Part shown: in pieces, positions 8,893-17,373 of the stretch
Layout: each line of letters opens with the position of its first letter
How positions within the stretch are numbered: the first letter of the stretch is position 1
Source of the DNA: Thalassospira marina
Lineage (GTDB): Bacteria; Pseudomonadota; Alphaproteobacteria; Rhodospirillales; Thalassospiraceae
Direction: 5' to 3'
Assembly (NCBI RefSeq): GCF_002844375.1
Contig: NZ_CP024199.1
Coordinates: 384,001-448,000, forward strand
Length of the DNA: 64,000 nt
Notes under the pieces: model-generated
What the model saw: the letters and a program-made list of their open reading frames with translations, nothing else
Told to the model about the DNA's origin: nothing
Databases searched by the model: none
Position numbers and translations under genes: made by a program

Positions 8893-9732
8893 TTACAGGA
8901 TCGCGACATCAAGGCCGATATCAACGGCAGGGGCGCTTTGGGTGATGCGCCCGACCGAAACATAATCCACGCCGGTTGCGGCAATATCGGCGATGGTATC
9001 AAGGCGCACACCGCCCGATGCCTCGGTCTTGCAGCGGCCATCGACAATGGCAACGGCTTCGCGCAGCATATCTGGCCCCATATTATCAAGCAGGATGATA
9101 TCGGCACCGGCTTCTACCGCCTCACGAACCTGGGCGATGGTGTCGCATTCCACTTCGATTTTGGGCAGGTTGGCGGCCTTTGCCATTTCCACGCATTTTG
9201 TGATCGACCCGACAACACCGATATGGTTGTCCTTGATCATCACGCCATCATACAGGCCCATGCGGTGGTTTTGTGCGCCGCCCATGCGGGTGGCGTATTT
9301 TTCCATTTTGCGCCAGCCCGGCAGGGTCTTGCGGGTATCAAGCAGCTTGGCCGATGTTTTGCCCATTGCCTGCACATAGGCGCAGGTGGTGGTGGCAATA
9401 CCCGAAAGATGCTGAAGGGTGTTAAGGGCGGTGCGCTCAGCGGTCAGAATGCCGCGCGCCGGACCTTCGATCACGGCAAGGATCGATTTGGGGTTCAGCG
9501 TATCGCCATCATTGCATTTTTTGTCGATTTTGGCGTCGGGCACCATTTTGCGAAAACATTCCAGCGCAATATCAAGCCCGGCAACCACAATGCTTTCGCG
9601 GGTTTCAAGGGCAACGCGCAGGCGGGCCTCCTCGGGAACTACATTGTCCGATGTGATATCGCCGGTGCCGATATCTTCGGCAAAGGCACGGTCGATAAAT
9701 TCGGAAATCTCGCTTTGGGTCAATTCGGTCAT
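8893..9732 (-). CDS. nadC: Nicotinate-nucleotide pyrophosphorylase (carboxylating)
   Basis: Quinolinate phosphoribosyltransferase of 279 residues. It converts quinolinate and PRPP to nicotinate mononucleotide, the step after NadA in de novo NAD synthesis. Family motifs seen include ERTALNTLQHLSGIAT, LLDTRKTLPGWR, YDGVMIKDNHI, IEVECDT and VDYVSVGRITQSA. Length is typical. The start is ATG at 9732. It lies downstream of nadA in the same direction, but a terminator sits between them at 9846-9878, so read-through or a separate promoter is needed. No nadB gene is in the pair, unlike many nadB-nadC-nadA clusters. Confidence 0.96.
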   Translation of the reverse strand: MTELTQSEISEFIDRAFAEDIGTGDITSDNVVPEEARLRVALETRESIVVAGLDIALECFRKMVPDAKIDKKCNDGDTLNPKSILAVIEGPARGILTAERTALNTLQHLSGIATTTCAYVQAMGKTSAKLLDTRKTLPGWRKMEKYATRMGGAQNHRMGLYDGVMIKDNHIGVVGSITKCVEMAKAANLPKIEVECDTIAQVREAVEAGADIILLDNMGPDMLREAVAIVDGRCKTEASGGVRLDTIADIAATGVDYVSVGRITQSAPAVDIGLDVAIL

Positions 9733-9798
9733 GGGATGGGTGCGCCGTATTTGGGATCAGACAGGGGGCAATGCCGTGCGGCATGACGGGTTTTATTT

Positions 9799-9844
9799 CT
9801 GCCCTGAAAACAGTGTCATTTTAAGGCGGGAAATTTCAGGGCAG
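9799..9844. promoter_or_regulatory. Long inverted repeat in the nadA-nadC intergenic region
   Basis: CTGCCCTGAAA (9799-9809) pairs perfectly with TTTCAGGGCAG (9834-9844) around 24 bases, directly after the nadA terminator and 67 bases before the nadC start. It could be an RNA hairpin in a nadC leader or a regulator site. Function unknown. Confidence 0.4.
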
Positions 9845-9845
9845 T

Positions 9846-9878
9846 GAAAAAACAGGCCCTGCACGGAATGCAGGGCCT
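9846..9878 (-). terminator. Rho-independent terminator of nadA
   Basis: AGGCCCTGCA (9854-9863) and TGCAGGGCCT (9869-9878) form a perfect 10-bp stem with a five-base loop. On the minus strand the stem is followed by GTTTTTTC. Confidence 0.85.
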
Positions 9879-9894
9879 TTAACTTCGCGATCAA

Positions 9895-10929
9895 TCAGGC
9901 TGCCGGTTCGGCGGCGGCCTCTTTTTTCAGCGGAATGTTTTTTGACATTTCCAGCATCCGTTCCAGCGGTTTAACGGCCTGAACGCGCAAATCTTCGGGC
10001 ATGACGATTTGCGGGCCGTTATTGACCAGGCACAGATACAGCTTTTCCAGCGTGTTCAGTTCCATGAACGGGCAGTTATTGCACGCACAGCTACCGTCTG
10101 CCCCGGGAACCGGGATAAAGGTTTTGTGCGGGGCTGCCTTTTCCATCTGGTGGATGATGTGGGGTTCGGTTGCGATCAGGTATTTCTGGTCGGGACCGTC
10201 AATCACATATTCCAGAATGGCGCGGGTGGAACCGATCTGGTCAGCATGGCGCAGGATGCCGTCATGGCATTCCGGGTGGGCGGCAATTTTGGCATCGGGA
10301 TGCTGGGTTTTCAGGCGGATCAGTTCGCGTTCCGAAAACTGTTCATGCACAATGCACGACCCCTGCCACAAAACCATGTCACGGCCGGTTTTCTTGGCAA
10401 GATAGCTGCCCAGATGGCGGTCCGGGGCCCAAAGAATAGGCTGGTCCAGCGGGATCTGGTCGATGATTTCAGCCGCATTTGACGAGGTGACGATAATATC
10501 GGACGCGGCCTTTACCTCGGCCGAGCAGTTGATATAGGTGATCGACACATGGTCAGGATGCTGTTTGCGGAATTTGCGAAAGGCTTCGGGCTGGCAGGAA
10601 TCTTCGAGCGAGCAACCCGCCTTTGAATCGGGCAGCAGAACGGTTTTTTCCGGGCTGAGGATCTTGGCGACTTCGGCCATGAAACGGACACCGCAAAAAA
10701 CAATAACATCGGCATCGGTTGCCGCGGCCTTGCGTGACAGATCCAGGGAATCGCCGACGAAATCGGCCAAATCCTGAATTTCGCCATCCTGGTAATAATG
10801 GGCCAGAATAACGGCATTCTTTTCTTTCTTGAGGCGCTTGATTTCGGCTTCAAGATCAAGGGTCGGATCGATCTGGGTTACAGACATTGCACCGGCATTT
10901 GCCTCGGCAATGGTGGTAATCTGGTTCAT
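9895..10929 (-). CDS. nadA: Quinolinate synthase
   Basis: Quinolinate synthase A of 344 residues; it condenses iminoaspartate with dihydroxyacetone phosphate. It is a 4Fe-4S enzyme of the cytoplasm. Candidate cluster cysteines occur in FCGVRFM, INCSAEV and the C-terminal [16 protein letters not shown] is also present. The N-terminal half contains the family segments [19 protein letters not shown] and [11 protein letters not shown]. The start is ATG at 10929. It sits upstream of nadC. A palindrome 148 bases upstream of the start (11077-11097) is a candidate operator. Confidence 0.96.
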   Translation of the reverse strand: MNQITTIAEANAGAMSVTQIDPTLDLEAEIKRLKKEKNAVILAHYYQDGEIQDLADFVGDSLDLSRKAAATDADVIVFCGVRFMAEVAKILSPEKTVLLPDSKAGCSLEDSCQPEAFRKFRKQHPDHVSITYINCSAEVKAASDIIVTSSNAAEIIDQIPLDQPILWAPDRHLGSYLAKKTGRDMVLWQGSCIVHEQFSERELIRLKTQHPDAKIAAHPECHDGILRHADQIGSTRAILEYVIDGPDQKYLIATEPHIIHQMEKAAPHKTFIPVPGADGSCACNNCPFMELNTLEKLYLCLVNNGPQIVMPEDLRVQAVKPLERMLEMSKNIPLKKEAAAEPAA

Positions 10930-11076
10930 GGCGTTGTCTCATCTCGCCTGTTTGCAACCCGGAGGTAATTATCGGGACCGGATGTTGCAAGTTGATGACT
11001 GTTTGAGAAACTGAATATCGTCATTGACGCGTGATGGCAAGGGAATGGGCGGCAAAGCACGGGATAGCACGTATAC

Positions 11077-11097
11077 AGTTTGGGAATATTCCAAACT
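11077..11097. promoter_or_regulatory. Near-perfect 21-bp palindrome upstream of nadA
   Basis: Arms AGTTTGG (11077-11083) and CCAAACT (11091-11097) flank GAATATT. The whole element is symmetric except for one position pair. Size and placement fit the operator of a dimeric repressor; the NAD regulators NadQ or NrtR are candidates only by context, as I do not recognise the motif. Confidence 0.45.
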
Positions 11098-11153
11098 AAA
11101 AGCGATAAGTTTGATCGGGAAATGGGGCGCGATTTCCCGCTGCTACATGCTGT

Positions 11154-11198
11154 AAAAACAACCGGAATTTAAGGCGTGCCTGCCTGAAACCCCGGTTG
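11154..11198 (-). terminator. Terminator of the GST-fosA-methyltransferase-GS operon
   Basis: CAACCGG (11159-11165) pairs with CCGGTTG (11192-11198); a smaller AGGC/GCCT stem nests inside. On the minus strand the outer stem is followed by TTTTTAC. Confidence 0.65.
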
Positions 11199-11232
11199 AT
11201 GATGATGACAGGCCCAAGGGCCGGTATCAGAT

Positions 11233-12621
11233 TTAAACCGTAAAGCCGTACAAATCCCATTCCGCACGGCTGACTTCCTGGACCATCTGTTCATATTCGG
11301 CGCGTTTGATGGCGCCAAAGGCCGTATGCAGGCAATCACCCAGGGCTTTGCGGGTGAAGCCCGATTGTTCAAAGCGGTCAATGGCTTCAAGCCAGCTTCT
11401 GGGCAGGTCGGACGGGGCCTTTTGGACGTCCATTTCAACCTGGCTGGGCGCGCCGGGATCGGTTTTGTTTTCAATACCATCCAGTGCTGCTGCAAGTGTT
11501 AGGGTCGCGACCATATAGGGGTTGGCATCCACCCCGGCGACGCGATGTTCAAAATGCCGGGTTTTGCCAGGTTGGCCGGGTACACGAATGGCGACATTGC
11601 GGTTTTCAACACCCCAGTCATCCGATGCCGGTGAATAAACCGTGGACGCAAAACGCCGCCAGCTATTCAGGAATGGAGCCAGAACCAGCATGGTATCGCC
11701 CACCGTCTGGCGCAGGCCACCAATGGCGTTAAGCATCAGGGGGCTAAGACTGCCATCAGGTTGGTCGGCAAACAGGTTGGCACCGGTTTCATCAGCCATG
11801 GATAAATGCAGATGCATGCCAGACCCCGGCTCGCTGCCAAAGGGTTTTGGCATGAAGCACGCTTCCATGCCAAAGCGCCGGGCGCAGGTGCGGATCAGGC
11901 GTTTGGCGATAATGACATCGTCTGCCGCATGCAGCAGGTCGCGATAGCGGATGGTCAGTTCATACTGGCCGGGGCCATATTCGGAAATCAGGGTTTCCAG
12001 CATGATGCCAAGGTGCGCCGCCCCTTCATAGATGGCATCAAAAAGCGGTGACATTTCATCAAGTTCGTCAACCGACATGGTATTGCGCTGGTGGCTTTGG
12101 CGTTTGGTCAGGGCATAGGATGCCGGGTGAAAGCGCCCATCCGCCGTCGGGGTGGGGTTAACCAGATAAAATTCCAGTTCAAACGCCCCCATCGGGTTTA
12201 AGCCCATCGCCTTGGCCCGGTTGATCTGGCGCAGCAGGCCCGGGCGCGGTTCACCATCTACTGGCGTGCCATCGTCGTTAAACATCGTGATCAGCAACTG
12301 GCCCCGCCCGGTATGGGGCAGATAGCCCAGCGTACCGGCCACAGGCCAGCAGCGTTTATCACCGCCGCCTTCGGTCATGACCAGGCCGGATTCATCGACA
12401 TCAATGCCGCGCACATCCTGCCCGAAAAGCGACAGGGGCAGGGCGCGGCCGGATTTATAAATGCCTTCAAGTTCGTGGCGACGAACGGTTTTGCCCCGGC
12501 CAATGCCGTGGCAGTCGGTCAGAAACACGTCGATTGCCTGCAAGTCGGGATATTTTTCAAGAAAAGCCTTTGCTTCGGCAAGGTCGGCACCGGTCGGGGC
12601 AATTTGCGTGTTTCCTGTCAT
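11233..12621 (-). CDS. Glutamine synthetase family protein (gamma-glutamylpolyamine synthetase-like)
   Basis: Protein of 462 residues with the two-part glutamine synthetase fold: beta-Grasp N-terminus (about 25-120) and catalytic domain with GAFELEFYLV, SEYGPGQYEL, GSGMHLHLSM and the ATP/ammonia-site segment ENRNVAIRVPG. The N-terminal LTDCHGIGRGK and the overall length resemble PuuA-type enzymes that ligate glutamate to amines such as putrescine, more than the nitrogen-assimilation GlnA. It is the last gene of a tightly packed operon (five bases after the methyltransferase stop) and is followed by a terminator. Substrate is not determined; polyamine or another amine is inferred. Confidence 0.85.
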   Translation of the reverse strand: MTGNTQIAPTGADLAEAKAFLEKYPDLQAIDVFLTDCHGIGRGKTVRRHELEGIYKSGRALPLSLFGQDVRGIDVDESGLVMTEGGGDKRCWPVAGTLGYLPHTGRGQLLITMFNDDGTPVDGEPRPGLLRQINRAKAMGLNPMGAFELEFYLVNPTPTADGRFHPASYALTKRQSHQRNTMSVDELDEMSPLFDAIYEGAAHLGIMLETLISEYGPGQYELTIRYRDLLHAADDVIIAKRLIRTCARRFGMEACFMPKPFGSEPGSGMHLHLSMADETGANLFADQPDGSLSPLMLNAIGGLRQTVGDTMLVLAPFLNSWRRFASTVYSPASDDWGVENRNVAIRVPGQPGKTRHFEHRVAGVDANPYMVATLTLAAALDGIENKTDPGAPSQVEMDVQKAPSDLPRSWLEAIDRFEQSGFTRKALGDCLHTAFGAIKRAEYEQMVQEVSRAEWDLYGFTV

Positions 12622-12626
12622 GGTCT

Positions 12627-13118
12627 TTATCCCTGATAGCGCCGGAAGAAATAACGGTCCTGCGGCACACCTTCGGGCAGGGGTTCTGCAATGGTGCCGG
12701 GAACATCGATTTTCTGGTCAGAAGCGACAATCGCCCCCTTCATCAGGGCCGTGGGCAATGTTTGGCCAATGAAGGATGCAATTTTGGCGTTCAGGTCTTC
12801 ATCGCCCGTGCCAACATCGGAATGCACCAGGGCAACGCGGCCTTTAAACTGTTCAACCGCCTTGGGCAGGGTTTCAAAAATATCGCCCAGAAACAGGTGG
12901 GCATCGTCCGGGATACATTTGGGGTGGGCATTGATCTGCCGGTCGAAAACATAGATTTCACGATCGGGCATGATTTCGCGCAAATGGTCGAAGGTGCGGC
13001 CATTGCCCAGGCCAATTTCAAGCACAATACCCTCAAGGTCGCTGATCATATCAGCCGATGCATTAAGGCAGTCGCGCTGGGCCTGAAGGCGGCGAATAAC
13101 ACTGTTAAGGCGGGACAT
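12627..13118 (-). CDS. Class I SAM-dependent methyltransferase (Methyltransf_17-like)
   Basis: Small protein of 163 residues with a Rossmann-type SAM site: VLEIGLGNGRTFDHLRE (motif I, near residue 33), an acidic strand end IYVFDRQI (motif II) and VALVHSDVGTGD. It resembles the compact bacterial S-adenosylmethionine methyltransferases of the Methyltransf_17 kind, whose substrates are unknown to me. The start ATG at 13118 directly follows the stop of the FosA-like gene, so translation is coupled. Its position between a thiol-transferase and a glutamine synthetase relative suggests small-molecule modification, but this is inference. Confidence 0.75.
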   Translation of the reverse strand: MSRLNSVIRRLQAQRDCLNASADMISDLEGIVLEIGLGNGRTFDHLREIMPDREIYVFDRQINAHPKCIPDDAHLFLGDIFETLPKAVEQFKGRVALVHSDVGTGDEDLNAKIASFIGQTLPTALMKGAIVASDQKIDVPGTIAEPLPEGVPQDRYFFRRYQG

Positions 13119-13592
13119 TTATTTCTCCGTTCGGGGCGGGGGGACCGGTATGGCCGGGGAAGCCGGTGTTTCGGATATATCGGTTATGTCGTAAAACACC
13201 ATGCCCGGCGGCGGTTTCTGCCGGTAATGATCCAGCCGGGATTGCCAGTTGCCTTCATGAAGTTCAAGGCGGTGGCCATCCGGGTCCAGAAAATAGACAG
13301 ACGCCCCTTCGCTGCGATTTGTTTTCCATTCCCGGGCACCGGCATCCTGCAATTTCTGGCGCATGGCGGCAAAATCGGCCGCATCAACATCAAAGGCAAG
13401 ATGGGTATAGCTGGTGTCGGGCGGTGATGACGCGGGATCAAGGCTCAGACACAGCCATATATCACCCAGCAAAAGATAGGCCCCGCCATCCCAGCGTGCC
13501 AGGGGCCGTGCCCCCAGAACGCCGGTATAAAAGGCGAAGCTTCCCGCAAGGTCGCGGGTTGCAAAGGTAATATGGTTAAGTCCCCTGATCAC
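13119..13592 (-). CDS. fosA: FosA-like fosfomycin:glutathione transferase
   Basis: Vicinal-oxygen-chelate superfamily protein of 157 residues. FosA adds glutathione to the epoxide of fosfomycin using Mn and K ions. By my count this protein keeps Pseudomonas FosA residues at the same numbers: metal ligands H7, H64 and E110; T9; phosphonate and K-ion site K90, R93, S94, S98, Y100 and R119. The block WKTNRSEG followed by YFLDPDGHRLE is also close. The C-terminus is about 20 residues longer than FosA, Pro-rich. It is co-transcribed with a GST upstream and a methyltransferase downstream. Real fosfomycin resistance is likely but untested; another epoxide is possible. Confidence 0.85.
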   Translation of the reverse strand: MIRGLNHITFATRDLAGSFAFYTGVLGARPLARWDGGAYLLLGDIWLCLSLDPASSPPDTSYTHLAFDVDAADFAAMRQKLQDAGAREWKTNRSEGASVYFLDPDGHRLELHEGNWQSRLDHYRQKPPPGMVFYDITDISETPASPAIPVPPPRTEK

Positions 13593-13603
13593 GCTTCGGG
13601 CAA

Positions 13604-14209
13604 TCAGGCCAGCGGGTCGGTGGCGTTATAGGCCGGCACCAGATTGCGGAATTCTTCCAGCCAGCTTTGCAAAACCGGATATTTCGCACGCCATGCGCCG
13701 TCAAATCGCAGGTCAAGATAACCAAGGGCACAGGCAGTGGCAAAATGCCCGATCGACAGATCACCCGTTAGTGACGGCGGATTGGCCGCCAGTTCATCAA
13801 GGGCGCGGCGCACCTTTTCGGACTGATAGGTCAGCCAGTCCTGATGGCGCTTTTCTTCCGGGCGCATGCGGACTTCGTAAACCTGCAGGATCGAGGCATC
13901 GACAATGCCATCGGCCAGGGCCTGAAGGGTCAGCGCATCCCAGCGGGCGGCACCTTCGGTCGGATGCAGGCTTTTGCCATCGGCGATGGAATCCAGATAT
14001 TCGCAAATCACGCGCGAATCAAAAAGCTTGCGGCCATCTTCAAGAATCAGGATCGGAATTTTACCCAGCGGGTTCTGCTGGCGCAGGGAATCTTCGGGAT
14101 TATTGGTATCAGCCAGTTCAACTGTGATCTGGTCGTAAACACCAAGATATTTGGCGACCATTTTGACCTTGCGACCAAAAGGCGAGGGGGCGGAGCTGCG
14201 AAGAATCAT
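13604..14209 (-). CDS. Glutathione S-transferase family protein
   Basis: Cytosolic GST-like protein of 201 residues. The N-terminal thioredoxin-like domain carries SSAPSPFGRKVKMVAKYLG (substrate/GSH site Ser), the cis-proline motif GKIPILI and EDGRKLFDSRVICEYLD. The C-terminal domain is all-helical, ending with FATACALGYLDLRF. I chose ATG at 14209 with AAAGG upstream; the TTG at 14230 is less likely. It is the first gene of the operon GST-fosA-methyltransferase-GS (11 bases to the next gene), fitting a glutathione-dependent detoxification unit. Confidence 0.9.
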   Translation of the reverse strand: MILRSSAPSPFGRKVKMVAKYLGVYDQITVELADTNNPEDSLRQQNPLGKIPILILEDGRKLFDSRVICEYLDSIADGKSLHPTEGAARWDALTLQALADGIVDASILQVYEVRMRPEEKRHQDWLTYQSEKVRRALDELAANPPSLTGDLSIGHFATACALGYLDLRFDGAWRAKYPVLQSWLEEFRNLVPAYNATDPLA

Positions 14210-14409
14210 CGGGTGGCCTTTCTGTGCCAATACAGGTTATGGGCGCAGTGTAAGGGCAAAATGCAGCCTGATGAAAACCAAATTTCGCAATAGGCCCGTG
14301 GCGGCCTAACTTGTTGGCGCGGACCGTTATTTTATCGGTGATGAAGATACGGTTTTACCGGCCCGCCGTTTGGCACACTCACCCCCTTGGGATGCATGAG
14401 AAGGGCCAG

Positions 14410-14703
14410 TTAAACCTGATAGCCATGATTGGCATCCGCATCTTCGGGGTCATTGCGTGACAGGGCGGCAAGGTGCAGTTCGCGCAGCATGCGCACGCTG
14501 GGGCGCAGGGCAAAAAAGATACTGCCGATCAAAAACAGCCAGGTGCCTGCTTCCATCAGTGACTGGTAAAAGAAAAAGATGCTGCCAACGATAAAGGCAA
14601 TCGCGGCCAGCAGGTCAACGCCGGAATAGATCAGTTCGTAAGCGCTATAGACTTCGCGGTGGCGCTGGGTCTGGTCGAACCGGCGGGTACGGAACAGTTT
14701 CAC
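14410..14703 (-). CDS. YrhK-domain small membrane protein
   Basis: Protein of 97 residues with two membrane helices (YELIYSGVDLLAAIAFIVGS and TWLFLIGSIFFAL) after a basic N-terminus, resembling the YrhK domain family of unknown function. The start is probably the GTG at 14703, because AGGAG lies eight bases upstream; the in-frame ATG at 14751 has no site. It stands alone between the GST operon and xerC. No function can be proposed. Confidence 0.7.
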   Translation of the reverse strand: MKLFRTRRFDQTQRHREVYSAYELIYSGVDLLAAIAFIVGSIFFFYQSLMEAGTWLFLIGSIFFALRPSVRMLRELHLAALSRNDPEDADANHGYQV

Positions 14704-14834
14704 GGGGGGATCTCCTGCAAAGGGGGGATGCTTTACAGGGATGCAACGCAAGCGGGGCGGAAATGTTTCGTCAAACTGTTGATTTTATGACGTTTGTTGC
14801 TGAAATGCCCGATTTCGCCCTATTTGGGGGGGCT

Positions 14835-15806
14835 TTACCGTGCGCGGGGATGCGCCCCGCGGTAAACCGCCATCAGGCGTTCGCTATCGACCGAGGTGTA
14901 ACGCTGCGTTGTCGAAAGCGATACATGCCCCAGCAGGTCCTGGATTGTGCGTAAATCGCCGCCGCCAGCCAGAAGATGGGTGGCAAAGCTGTGGCGCATC
15001 GCGTGCGGGGTGGCTGTTTCGGGCAGGTTAAGCAATTCGCGAATACGGCGCATTTCCCGCTGGGCGACCTGGGCGATCAGGCGTTTGCCCCGTGCACCCA
15101 AAAATAGCGGGTCAGTACCCTGTTGCGGGTAGGGGCAGGCGCTCAGGTAATCGTCAATCGCCTCGATCACGACGGGTAAAACCGGGACAAGGCGCTGTTT
15201 GTTACCTTTGCCGGTAATAATCAGCGATGTGCCCTGCGGGCGCTGGTCGAAATCAAGGTTCAGGGCCTCGGCAATACGCAGGCCACAGCCATAAAGCAGG
15301 GTAAACAGGGCAAGGTTACGTTTTGCCAGCCATGGTTCATCCTGAAAGGCACCGGCATTGTCGATCACGGCCATCGCATCTTCGGGGGTTAGCGGTTTGG
15401 GAACCGATTGTGCCTGCCTTGGATTGCGGATGGTGGTGATGGCGGCATTTTGGCCCCGCCCGGTGCGATCCAGAAAGCGATAGAAATTTCGCAGGGTCGA
15501 TAGGGCCCGCGCGGTGGATGATTTGGCCATATTCGCGGCATTGCGATGGGCAAGCCAGCTTCGGAAATCACGCGGGGTAAGGGATAACAGCGTTTCAAGT
15601 GTGGGCGCACCGCCGCGATGCTGGTCAACAAACGCGAAAAAGGCGTAAAGATCGACCAGATAGTTTTCGGTGGTGTGGTTGGAAGCACGCCGTTCGCTGC
15701 GCAGCCATTGCAGCCAGTCATTGACTGTCTGGCGGGTCATGGCTGGCAGGTTCAGGGCGGTCAGCGCGCTTGAAGGTTTGGTATTCAGGCCGGGTTGGTC
15801 AGCCAT
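14835..15806 (-). CDS. xerC: Tyrosine recombinase XerC
   Basis: Site-specific recombinase of 323 residues that resolves chromosome dimers at dif together with XerD. The N-terminal SAM-like DNA-binding domain (to about 120) includes TTENYLVDLYAFFAFV. The catalytic domain has Arg I in GCGLRIAEAL, Lys in GKGNKQRLVP, HAMRHSFATHLL (H-x-x-R), LLGHVSLSTTQRY with the second His and nucleophile Tyr. The start codon overlaps the end of the DUF484 gene by 22 bases, so the two are translationally coupled, an arrangement common in proteobacteria. Confidence 0.94.
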   Translation of the reverse strand: MADQPGLNTKPSSALTALNLPAMTRQTVNDWLQWLRSERRASNHTTENYLVDLYAFFAFVDQHRGGAPTLETLLSLTPRDFRSWLAHRNAANMAKSSTARALSTLRNFYRFLDRTGRGQNAAITTIRNPRQAQSVPKPLTPEDAMAVIDNAGAFQDEPWLAKRNLALFTLLYGCGLRIAEALNLDFDQRPQGTSLIITGKGNKQRLVPVLPVVIEAIDDYLSACPYPQQGTDPLFLGARGKRLIAQVAQREMRRIRELLNLPETATPHAMRHSFATHLLAGGGDLRTIQDLLGHVSLSTTQRYTSVDSERLMAVYRGAHPRAR

Positions 15807-16486
15807 CGGCGAACACCAAATTCAATCACGGATGACAGGAACATGATCAGATCAGCCCCCTGGGCCGGGCTGAAATATCCCGGTTCGGCAACGCCAAAGG
15901 CCACAAGCCCGACCGGGTCGCCATAAAACGGTGCCAGACGCACCAGGGCTGCGGAATTGACGATATCGGCCTTGGGGCCAAAAATGGCTTCATCACCGGC
16001 ATGTTCGGCCACCAGCCAGACATCATGATCTTCGCCCAGAACCTGGTCAACCGCGCCGTGGGTCAGGCGGCGTACACGACCGCCGCAACGCGGGATCGGG
16101 TTATCGGGATGTTCTTCAAAACAGATGGCGATGCAGTCCAGATCAAGAAGATCGGGGACAAGGTCCTGTAATGCTTCGACAAAGGTTTCAAACCCGCGCG
16201 CATTCAAAAGGGCCAGAACCGCACGGTGAATACGCTGCTGGGTTTCGAGGTTGGATTTGGAAATATTGATCAGTTCGCTGGTAGCACCGCGCAGCCGGTC
16301 GCTTTCGGCGCGCAGACGTTCAACCATGTATTGCTGCATATCGGCAATGCCCGAGCCATGATGGCGCACCGGCATTTCCAGACTGTCGAGAAGGTCGTGG
16401 CGGTGTTTGAAGAAGTCAGGATTTTCTGCAAGATATTCGGCGATGTCTTCGGCGCGCAAAGCAGTTTGTTCCATTGGTCCCGGCAT
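15785..16486 (-). CDS. DUF484 family protein
   Basis: Protein of 233 residues of the DUF484 family, which has a GAF-like fold and unknown function. The diagnostic N-terminus is EDIAEYLAENPDFFKHRHDLLDSLEMP, followed by MQQYMVERLRAE. It precedes and overlaps xerC, the usual neighbour of this family, so a link to recombination or replication is often proposed but not shown. ATG 16486 and ATG 16474 are both possible starts. Confidence 0.88.
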   Translation of the reverse strand: MPGPMEQTALRAEDIAEYLAENPDFFKHRHDLLDSLEMPVRHHGSGIADMQQYMVERLRAESDRLRGATSELINISKSNLETQQRIHRAVLALLNARGFETFVEALQDLVPDLLDLDCIAICFEEHPDNPIPRCGGRVRRLTHGAVDQVLGEDHDVWLVAEHAGDEAIFGPKADIVNSAALVRLAPFYGDPVGLVAFGVAEPGYFSPAQGADLIMFLSSVIEFGVRRWLTNPA

Positions 16487-16498
16487 TCTGTTGTCATA

Positions 16499-16536
16499 TT
16501 AAAAAACCCGGCTGCCACAATGCGGGCAACCGGGTT
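16499..16536 (-). terminator. Rho-independent terminator of the transaldolase gene
   Basis: AACCCGG (16505-16511) and CCGGGTT (16530-16536) pair, with a further TGCC/GGCA pairing inside. On the minus strand the stem runs into TTTTTT. Confidence 0.8.
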
Positions 16537-16581
16537 AAATGCTGATTAAAGGGGGCGCAAAAAATGCCCGCCATTAAATCC

Positions 16582-17238
16582 TTAAAGGATCGACTGACCG
16601 GTTTTTTCCCAGTCGGCCAGGAATGCTTCCAGGCCCTTGTCGGTCAGCGGATGTTTGAACAGCTGACCCAGAACCTGCGGCGGGATGGTGACGACGTCGG
16701 CACCCAGACGGGCCGAATCGACAACATGCTGCGGGCCGCGTGCGGATGCGACCAGCACTTCGGTTTCCCAGTTCGGGTAGTTGTTGTAAACTTCGACGAT
16801 GTCAGCAATCAGCTGCATGCCATCGCTGGAAATGTCGTCAAGGCGGCCAACAAACGGCGAAACATAGGTTGCACCGGCTTTGGCAGCCAGAATGGCCTGA
16901 CCAACCGAGAAGCACAGCGTGACGTTGGTTTTAACGCCTTCGTCGGTGAAGGTACGGCAGGCTTTCAACCCATCGGGGGTCAGCGGCAGTTTGACGACGA
17001 CATTGTCGGCAATCGCGGCCAGCTTGCGGCCTTCGGCGACCATGGTTTCGTAGTCGGTAGCTGCCACTTCGGCGCTAACCGGGCCGTCAACGACGTCGCA
17101 GATTTCCTTGATCAGGTCGATAAACGGGCGGCCAGCCTTGGCAACCAGCGACGGATTGGTGGTGACGCCATCTACCAGGCCAGATTTGGCAAGTTCACGG
17201 ATTGCGTCGATGTCGGCGGTGTCGATGAAGAACTTCAT
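16582..17238 (-). CDS. tal: Transaldolase / fructose-6-phosphate aldolase family
   Basis: Short-type transaldolase of 218 residues, a TIM-barrel enzyme of the non-oxidative pentose phosphate branch. Seen are [25 protein letters not shown], the Schiff-base lysine in [12 protein letters not shown], and [14 protein letters not shown] [12 protein letters not shown]. Length and the [10 protein letters not shown] motif fit the MipB/TalC group (about 215 residues). The start ATG at 17238 follows GCAGGAATTACA; the longer frame to 17343 is an artefact. A sharp terminator follows. Whether it is transaldolase or fructose-6-phosphate aldolase cannot be settled from sequence alone. Confidence 0.92.
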   Translation of the reverse strand: MKFFIDTADIDAIRELAKSGLVDGVTTNPSLVAKAGRPFIDLIKEICDVVDGPVSAEVAATDYETMVAEGRKLAAIADNVVVKLPLTPDGLKACRTFTDEGVKTNVTLCFSVGQAILAAKAGATYVSPFVGRLDDISSDGMQLIADIVEVYNNYPNWETEVLVASARGPQHVVDSARLGADVVTIPPQVLGQLFKHPLTDKGLEAFLADWEKTGQSIL

Positions 17239-17373
17239 TGTAATTCCTGCTGATGAAGACCGTTGTTCGATTACGCAGATTACTGCTATTGGCTGTGGGA
17301 CCGTATCGTGCCGGGTAACCGGACCGCGAACGGTTCGGATCACGCCAGCCTATCGTGACGGGGTTTATAATAT

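Larger units (their letters stand above)
10930..11232. other. Intergenic region between nadA and the glutamine synthetase gene
   Basis: About 300 bases without a gene. It holds the terminator of the upstream operon (11154-11198), an 8-bp hairpin CGGGAAAT/ATTTCCCG (11116-11139) and a palindrome (11077-11097). The nadA promoter must be here, but I cannot place -35 and -10 boxes with confidence. Confidence 0.6.
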
